Below, piece by piece: positions 58,804 to 64,000 of a stretch of 64,000 bases of DNA. The DNA lies in the NCBI GenBank assembly GCA_016713665.1, contig JADJOR010000001.1, positions 930,001-994,000 on the forward strand, given 5' to 3'. The DNA comes from Deltaproteobacteria bacterium. GTDB lineage: Bacteria > Myxococcota_A > UBA9160 > UBA4427. Each line of letters opens with the position of its first letter. Position 1 is the first letter of the stretch. The translations under genes and the position numbers were made by a program. The notes beneath the pieces were generated by a model. That model was not told the DNA's origin, ran no database searches, and saw nothing but the letters and a program-made list of their open reading frames with translations.

Positions 58804-60207
58804 ATGGCCGGTCCGCTCCTCGCCCGCAAGACCCTGACCGCGTTCGAGGCGGATCTCGCAAGCGAGGGCCGCTCGCTTCGCCGCGCCCTCGGCGCCCTCG
58901 ACCTCGTGCTGCTCGGCATCGGCTGCATCATCGGAACCGGCATCTTCGTCCTGACCGGCGTCGCGGCGGTCCACCACGCCGGGCCGGCGGTGATCGCGTC
59001 GTATGCGATCGCGGGCATCGTCTGTGCGCTGGCAGCGCTCTGTTATTCGGAGTTCGCGACGATGCTCCCGATCTCCGGGAGCGCCTACAGCTACGCCTAC
59101 GCGACGATGGGCGAGCTCGTCGCCTGGATCATCGGCTGGGACCTCATCCTCGAGTACGCGCTGGCCGCGAGCGCCGTCGCCGTCGGCTGGTCGGGCTACG
59201 TCCGCGACATCCTGATGGGCTTCGGGATCGAGATCCCGACGGCGATCGCGGGGTCGCCGGGGACGCTGCCCGGCGCGGTGTTCAACCTGCCGGCCTTCCT
59301 GATCCTGCTCCTCATGACGGCGCTGCTCGTCGTCGGGATCCGGGAGAGCGCGCGGGCGAACGCGGTGATCGTCGCGATCAAGCTCTTCGTCGTCTTCTTC
59401 GTGATCGGGGTCGGCGGCTTCTACGTCGCCCCGGAGAACTGGACGCCCTTCGCCCCCTTCGGCTTCGACGGCATCGTCTCGGGCGCGGCCACCGTCTTCT
59501 TCGCCTACATCGGCTTCGACGCCGTCACGACCGCCGCCGAGGAGTCGCGCAATCCCGAGCGCGACATGACGATCGGCATCATCGGCTCGCTCGCCGCCTG
59601 CACCGTCCTCTATCTCGCCGTCGCCGCCATCGTGACCGGCATGGTGCCCCTCGGCGAGATCGACACCGCGGCCCCCGTCGCCCAGGCCTTCCGCCGCCAT
59701 GGCCTCCAGTTCGCGGGCGGGCTGATCTCGGCGGGCGCGATCGCGGGGCTCTCGAGCGTGCTGCTCGTGCTGCTGCTCGGGCAGTCGCGGATCTTCTTCT
59801 CGATGTCCCGCGACGGGCTCCTGCCCGGGCTCTTCTCGGCGGTCCACCCGCGCTTCGGCACGCCCCATGTCGCGACGATCGGCGTCGGCGTCATCGTCGC
59901 GGTCATCGCGGGCTTCGTGCCGCTGAAGGAGCTCGCCGAGCTCGCCAACATCGGGACGCTCTTCGCCTTCGTCGTCGTGTCGCTGGGCATCCTGATCCTG
60001 CGCCGCAGCGAGCCCGATCGCAGACGTCCGTTCCGCACGCCCTGGGTCCCGCTCGTCCCGCTGCTCGCGGCCGCGGGCGCCTTCTGGCTGATGAAGGCCC
60101 TGCCCTTCGAGACCTGGATCCGCTTCGTCGCCTGGCTCGCGCTGGGACTCGTCGTCTACTTCGGCTATAGCCGCCACCACAGCCACGTCGGTCGCGCACG
60201 CGAGTAG
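58804..60207 (+). CDS. APC-superfamily amino acid permease (CAT type)
   Basis: 467 residues. Twelve hydrophobic segments are expected; the first is LVLLGIGCIIGTGIFVLTGVA (GIGxxIGTGIF signature). Other CAT-like motifs: SYAYATMGELVAWIIGWDLILEYAL, VVFFAYIGFDAVTTAAEESRNP, and FFSMSRDGLLPGLFSAVHPR. It resembles the basic or branched amino acid transporters of the CAT family; the substrate is not assigned. It is 20 bases after the CaCA gene, so they may be cotranscribed. Confidence 0.9.
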   Translation: MAGPLLARKTLTAFEADLASEGRSLRRALGALDLVLLGIGCIIGTGIFVLTGVAAVHHAGPAVIASYAIAGIVCALAALCYSEFATMLPISGSAYSYAYATMGELVAWIIGWDLILEYALAASAVAVGWSGYVRDILMGFGIEIPTAIAGSPGTLPGAVFNLPAFLILLLMTALLVVGIRESARANAVIVAIKLFVVFFVIGVGGFYVAPENWTPFAPFGFDGIVSGAATVFFAYIGFDAVTTAAEESRNPERDMTIGIIGSLAACTVLYLAVAAIVTGMVPLGEIDTAAPVAQAFRRHGLQFAGGLISAGAIAGLSSVLLVLLLGQSRIFFSMSRDGLLPGLFSAVHPRFGTPHVATIGVGVIVAVIAGFVPLKELAELANIGTLFAFVVVSLGILILRRSEPDRRRPFRTPWVPLVPLLAAAGAFWLMKALPFETWIRFVAWLALGLVVYFGYSRHHSHVGRARE

Positions 60208-60246
60208 GCGGACCCGCGCGGACCGCGAGGTCGACGGAGTCTCCCG

Positions 60247-61725
60247 ATGAGCCAGCCGAAGCCCGCCGCAGCGCCCGTGATCCGTCCGCTGCGGACGGCG
60301 CTCGGTCTGGCGCTCTTCCTCGGGCTCTGGCTCCTCGACACACCGCTGCGCGACGCCGGCGGGGCCGACGGCCGCGCCGCCCTCGCCGCGGCGCTGACGG
60401 CGTGCATGGCGTTCTGGTGGATCGCCGAGGCGCTGCCGATGTACTGGACGGCCTGCCTGCCGCTGGTCGTCGTCCCCCTCTCGACGATCCACGGCGAGCG
60501 CTTCTCGACGAACGCGACGGCTGCGCTGCTCCCCTATCTCGATCCCTACGTCTTCCTGTTCCTGGGCGGCATGGGGATCGCCGCCGCGATGCAGCAATGG
60601 AATCTCCATCGCCGCATCGCGCTGTCGATCATGAGCGCGGTCGGAACCGAGCCCCGCCGCCTCCTGCTCGGTCTCCTGCTCGCGACCGCCTTCGTCTCGC
60701 TCTGGATCTCGAACACCGCGACCGCCGCCATGATGTTCCCGATCGGCCTCGCCATCATCGCCGAGTTCGAGCACCAGGCCGGTCGCCGGCTCGCCGGCTA
60801 CGGCGCCGCCCTCATGCTCGCGATCGCCTACGCGGCGAATCTCGGCGGCACCGGCACCAAGATCGGCACCGTCCCCTCCGCCCAGCTCTCGGGCTTCCTC
60901 GCGCAACGCGGCGAGGAGGTCGAGTTCCTCGACTTCATGCTGCTCGGCGTGCCCTTCGCCGCCGTCTTCCTGCTCGTCGCCTGGGGCGCACTCTGGCGCA
61001 TGGGGCGGGCGGACGCGCCGGCGGATGCCGCGGGCGTGCACGCCCTCGAGGCCGAGCGCGCCCGGCTCGGCGCGATGCAGCGCGCCGAGTGGGTCGTGCT
61101 CGCGGTCTTTCTCGCCGCCGCGCTGCTCTGGATGTTCGGCCATCCGATCACCGCGGCCCTGCGTGCCCACGGCTTCCCGGCGTCGACGGCCCTCGTCGAG
61201 GCGAGCGTCGCGATCACGGCGAGCCTCTTCCTGATGGGGGCGCGGGTCGGCGGGCGGGCGGTGCTCGAGCCGGCCTCGCTGCGGGGGCTGCAGTGGAAGA
61301 CGTTGCTCCTGATCGGCGGAGGCTTCTCGATGGCCGAGGCGATATCGGGCTCCGGGCTCTCGGACTGGCTCGGCACGCGCATCGGCGGCCTGCGCGACCT
61401 CGCGCCGATGCCCCAGCTCGTGCTCGTCAGCCTGACGACGGTCGCCCTCTCGGCCTTCGCCTCGAATGCGGCGACGATCGCGGTCCTGCTGCCGATCCTC
61501 GCGACGACCGTCGCGCCGGCCCAGGTCGATCCGATCCTCTTCGCCGCGACCTTCGCCGCGTCCTGCGACTTCGCGCTGCCGGCGGGCACGCCCCCCAACG
61601 CGATCGTGTTCGGCTCGGGCTATGTCTCGATCCCGCAGATGGCGCGCACGGGCATCGTGCTCGACGCGCTGGCGGCCGTCTGGGCCGCGCTATGGTGCGG
61701 GTTGATGGTGCCGCTGGTGCGCTAA
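60247..61725 (+). CDS. DASS-family (SLC13) anion:sodium symporter
   Basis: 492 residues. The DASS signature is LWISNTATAAMMFPIGLAI, and the second half has SAFASNAATIAVLLPIL with PAGTPPNAIVFGSGYVSIPQM, the SNT-type Na+/carboxylate motifs in both repeats. Substrates are di- or tricarboxylates, sulphate or phosphate. About 12 hydrophobic segments are seen. The start MSQPKPAAAPVIRPLR is short and basic. It is 39 bases after the APC gene. Confidence 0.9.
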   Translation: MSQPKPAAAPVIRPLRTALGLALFLGLWLLDTPLRDAGGADGRAALAAALTACMAFWWIAEALPMYWTACLPLVVVPLSTIHGERFSTNATAALLPYLDPYVFLFLGGMGIAAAMQQWNLHRRIALSIMSAVGTEPRRLLLGLLLATAFVSLWISNTATAAMMFPIGLAIIAEFEHQAGRRLAGYGAALMLAIAYAANLGGTGTKIGTVPSAQLSGFLAQRGEEVEFLDFMLLGVPFAAVFLLVAWGALWRMGRADAPADAAGVHALEAERARLGAMQRAEWVVLAVFLAAALLWMFGHPITAALRAHGFPASTALVEASVAITASLFLMGARVGGRAVLEPASLRGLQWKTLLLIGGGFSMAEAISGSGLSDWLGTRIGGLRDLAPMPQLVLVSLTTVALSAFASNAATIAVLLPILATTVAPAQVDPILFAATFAASCDFALPAGTPPNAIVFGSGYVSIPQMARTGIVLDALAAVWAALWCGLMVPLVR

Positions 61726-61785
61726 GCACGGCAAGCGCGAGCCCCGTCCGAGGTCCGACCGAGCGCGTCCCAAGCGGAGTCCGCG

Positions 61786-62493
61786 ATGAATCGAGCAGCG
61801 ACCGTGCGACCCATCGTTGTCCTGTGGGCCCTCCTGGTCCTGACGGGCTGCGTCACCGGAACACGCTCGCTCACGCTTCCCGTTGCCCACCTCGCCGACC
61901 GTTCCGACGCCGCCCCGACCGCGGCGTCCTCCTCTCGCGCGCCGTCCACGTCGCCGTCCGCGCTCGCCGGCCCCGTCCGCATCCGGTCGATCCGCGATGC
62001 GCGGGTCTTCGAAGAGAAGCCTCGTGACCCGTCGACCCCCTCCGTCCGAGGACGCCTCGAGGACGTCGGCCCCGAAGCGCGTGCCCGATTGATCGGTCGC
62101 CAGCGCGATTCCTTCGGCAAGGCGATGGGCGATCTCGCCCTCGCGGGCGATCGGACGGTCGAGGACGAGGTACGAACGCTGCTCGTCCAGGGGCTCGAGG
62201 CCCGAGGCATCCGGGTCGCCGACGACGACCCCACCGCGACGCCCATCGACGTCACGATCGACGAGTTCTGGGCGTGGTTCTCCCCCGGCATGTGGGCGAT
62301 CGGCTTCGACGCGCGCCTGCGCACGCAGATCGAGCTCGCGGCGGCTTCGGGAACGCGGCGCGTCGAAGTCCTCGGCCGCGGCGGCAATCGCGGCCAGATC
62401 GAGAGCGACGCCAACTGGCTCCTCGCCTATCAGCGTGCCTTCGACGACTATGCGGCCCGTCTCTCCGAGGTCATCGACGAGTGGACCCGCTGA
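61786..62493 (+). CDS. YajG-like lipoprotein of unknown function
   Basis: 235 residues; lipobox LLVLTGC near residue 22. After a Ser/Pro-rich segment there is DARVFEEKPRDPSTPSVRG, a helical LALAGDRTVEDEVRTLLVQGLEARGIRV, then ATPIDVTIDEFWAWFSPGMWAIG. The order resembles YajG-type lipoproteins, which are conserved in Gram-negatives but poorly understood. The match is weak. It lies between the DASS and cstA genes. Confidence 0.68.
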   Translation: MNRAATVRPIVVLWALLVLTGCVTGTRSLTLPVAHLADRSDAAPTAASSSRAPSTSPSALAGPVRIRSIRDARVFEEKPRDPSTPSVRGRLEDVGPEARARLIGRQRDSFGKAMGDLALAGDRTVEDEVRTLLVQGLEARGIRVADDDPTATPIDVTIDEFWAWFSPGMWAIGFDARLRTQIELAAASGTRRVEVLGRGGNRGQIESDANWLLAYQRAFDDYAARLSEVIDEWTR

Positions 62494-62552
62494 ATGGCGC
62501 GAACCCGTCCGAGCGGGATCTTCCCCGAGCCGTCGACCCTGGAAGGAATCGG

Positions 62553-64000
<1,448 letters not shown>

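Noticed and set aside
58594..61170. Minus-strand frame opposite the transporter genes
   Set aside because: Hydrophobic genes read backwards give Asp/Arg-rich junk; no motif.

Overview
The window is a very GC-rich chromosomal segment packed with housekeeping genes. It comes from a Gram-negative bacterium: lpxC for lipid A, several lipoproteins with lipoboxes, and an OprI/Lpp-type murein lipoprotein. I infer a relative of the Myxococcota/deltaproteobacterial lineages. The pointers are the rimP-nusA-infB-DUF503-rbfA-truB-rpsO-pnp-dut-cdsA block, PilZ proteins of the type common in myxobacteria, Ser/Thr kinases joined to tetratricopeptide (TPR) repeats, and very long TPR proteins. No marker here fixes the species. 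I found no rRNA, tRNA, CRISPR array, insertion sequence, prophage or plasmid gene.

Layout. 1-3.5 kb: a cut-off tandem-PilZ protein, purF and a divergent purC. 3.5-14.7 kb (minus strand): cdsA, dut, pnp, rpsO, truB, rbfA, a DUF503 gene, infB, nusA and rimP, behind a long leader with a candidate promoter near 14.96 kb. 15.1-17.5 kb (minus): pyrD, pyrK and a GNAT acetyltransferase. 17.7-26.0 kb (plus): a giant TPR protein and a small PilZ protein. 25.9-29.6 kb (minus): lpxC and a membrane TPR-kinase. 29.8-34.5 kb: an FG-GAP repeat protein (plus), then ruvB, ruvA, ruvC and yebC (minus). 34.8-41.6 kb (plus): an unusual Hsp70 without the usual lid, its J-domain partner, a thioredoxin/octaheme cytochrome lipoprotein, a family 4 uracil-DNA glycosylase and aroE. 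41.7-42.9 kb (minus): ferredoxin, rpmG and a detached rplX. 43-51.6 kb: a glucose/sorbosone dehydrogenase-cytochrome c fusion, a metallo-beta-lactamase-fold protein, and an envelope module (periplasmic protein, Lpp-like lipoprotein, two L,D-transpeptidases, a lytic transglycosylase, a beta-propeller lipoprotein). 51.8-64 kb: small-molecule enzymes (BKACE, methyltransferase, SDR, START-domain protein, GGCT-like protein, sterol-desaturase-like hydroxylase) and a run of transporters (CaCA exchanger, APC permease, DASS carrier, CstA).

Working together. The 3.5-14.7 kb block covers transcription antitermination, translation initiation, ribosome maturation and RNA decay. yebC-ruvC-ruvA-ruvB is the usual Holliday-junction operon. 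The Lpp-like protein ends in Lys and lies just upstream of two L,D-transpeptidases, which suggests a self-contained system for tying the outer membrane to peptidoglycan. The most unusual proteins are the lidless Hsp70 with its J/TPR partner, the thioredoxin-octaheme fusion, and the TPR giant next to PilZ.

Quality note. Between 15.19 and 22.16 kb, seven single-base indels, nearly all in G or C runs, break pyrD, pyrK and the giant TPR gene. The rest of the window shows none. This looks like a local consensus error rather than real gene decay. Most of the window is ordinary core genome, and I did not find a clearly new multigene system such as a defence or secretion locus.
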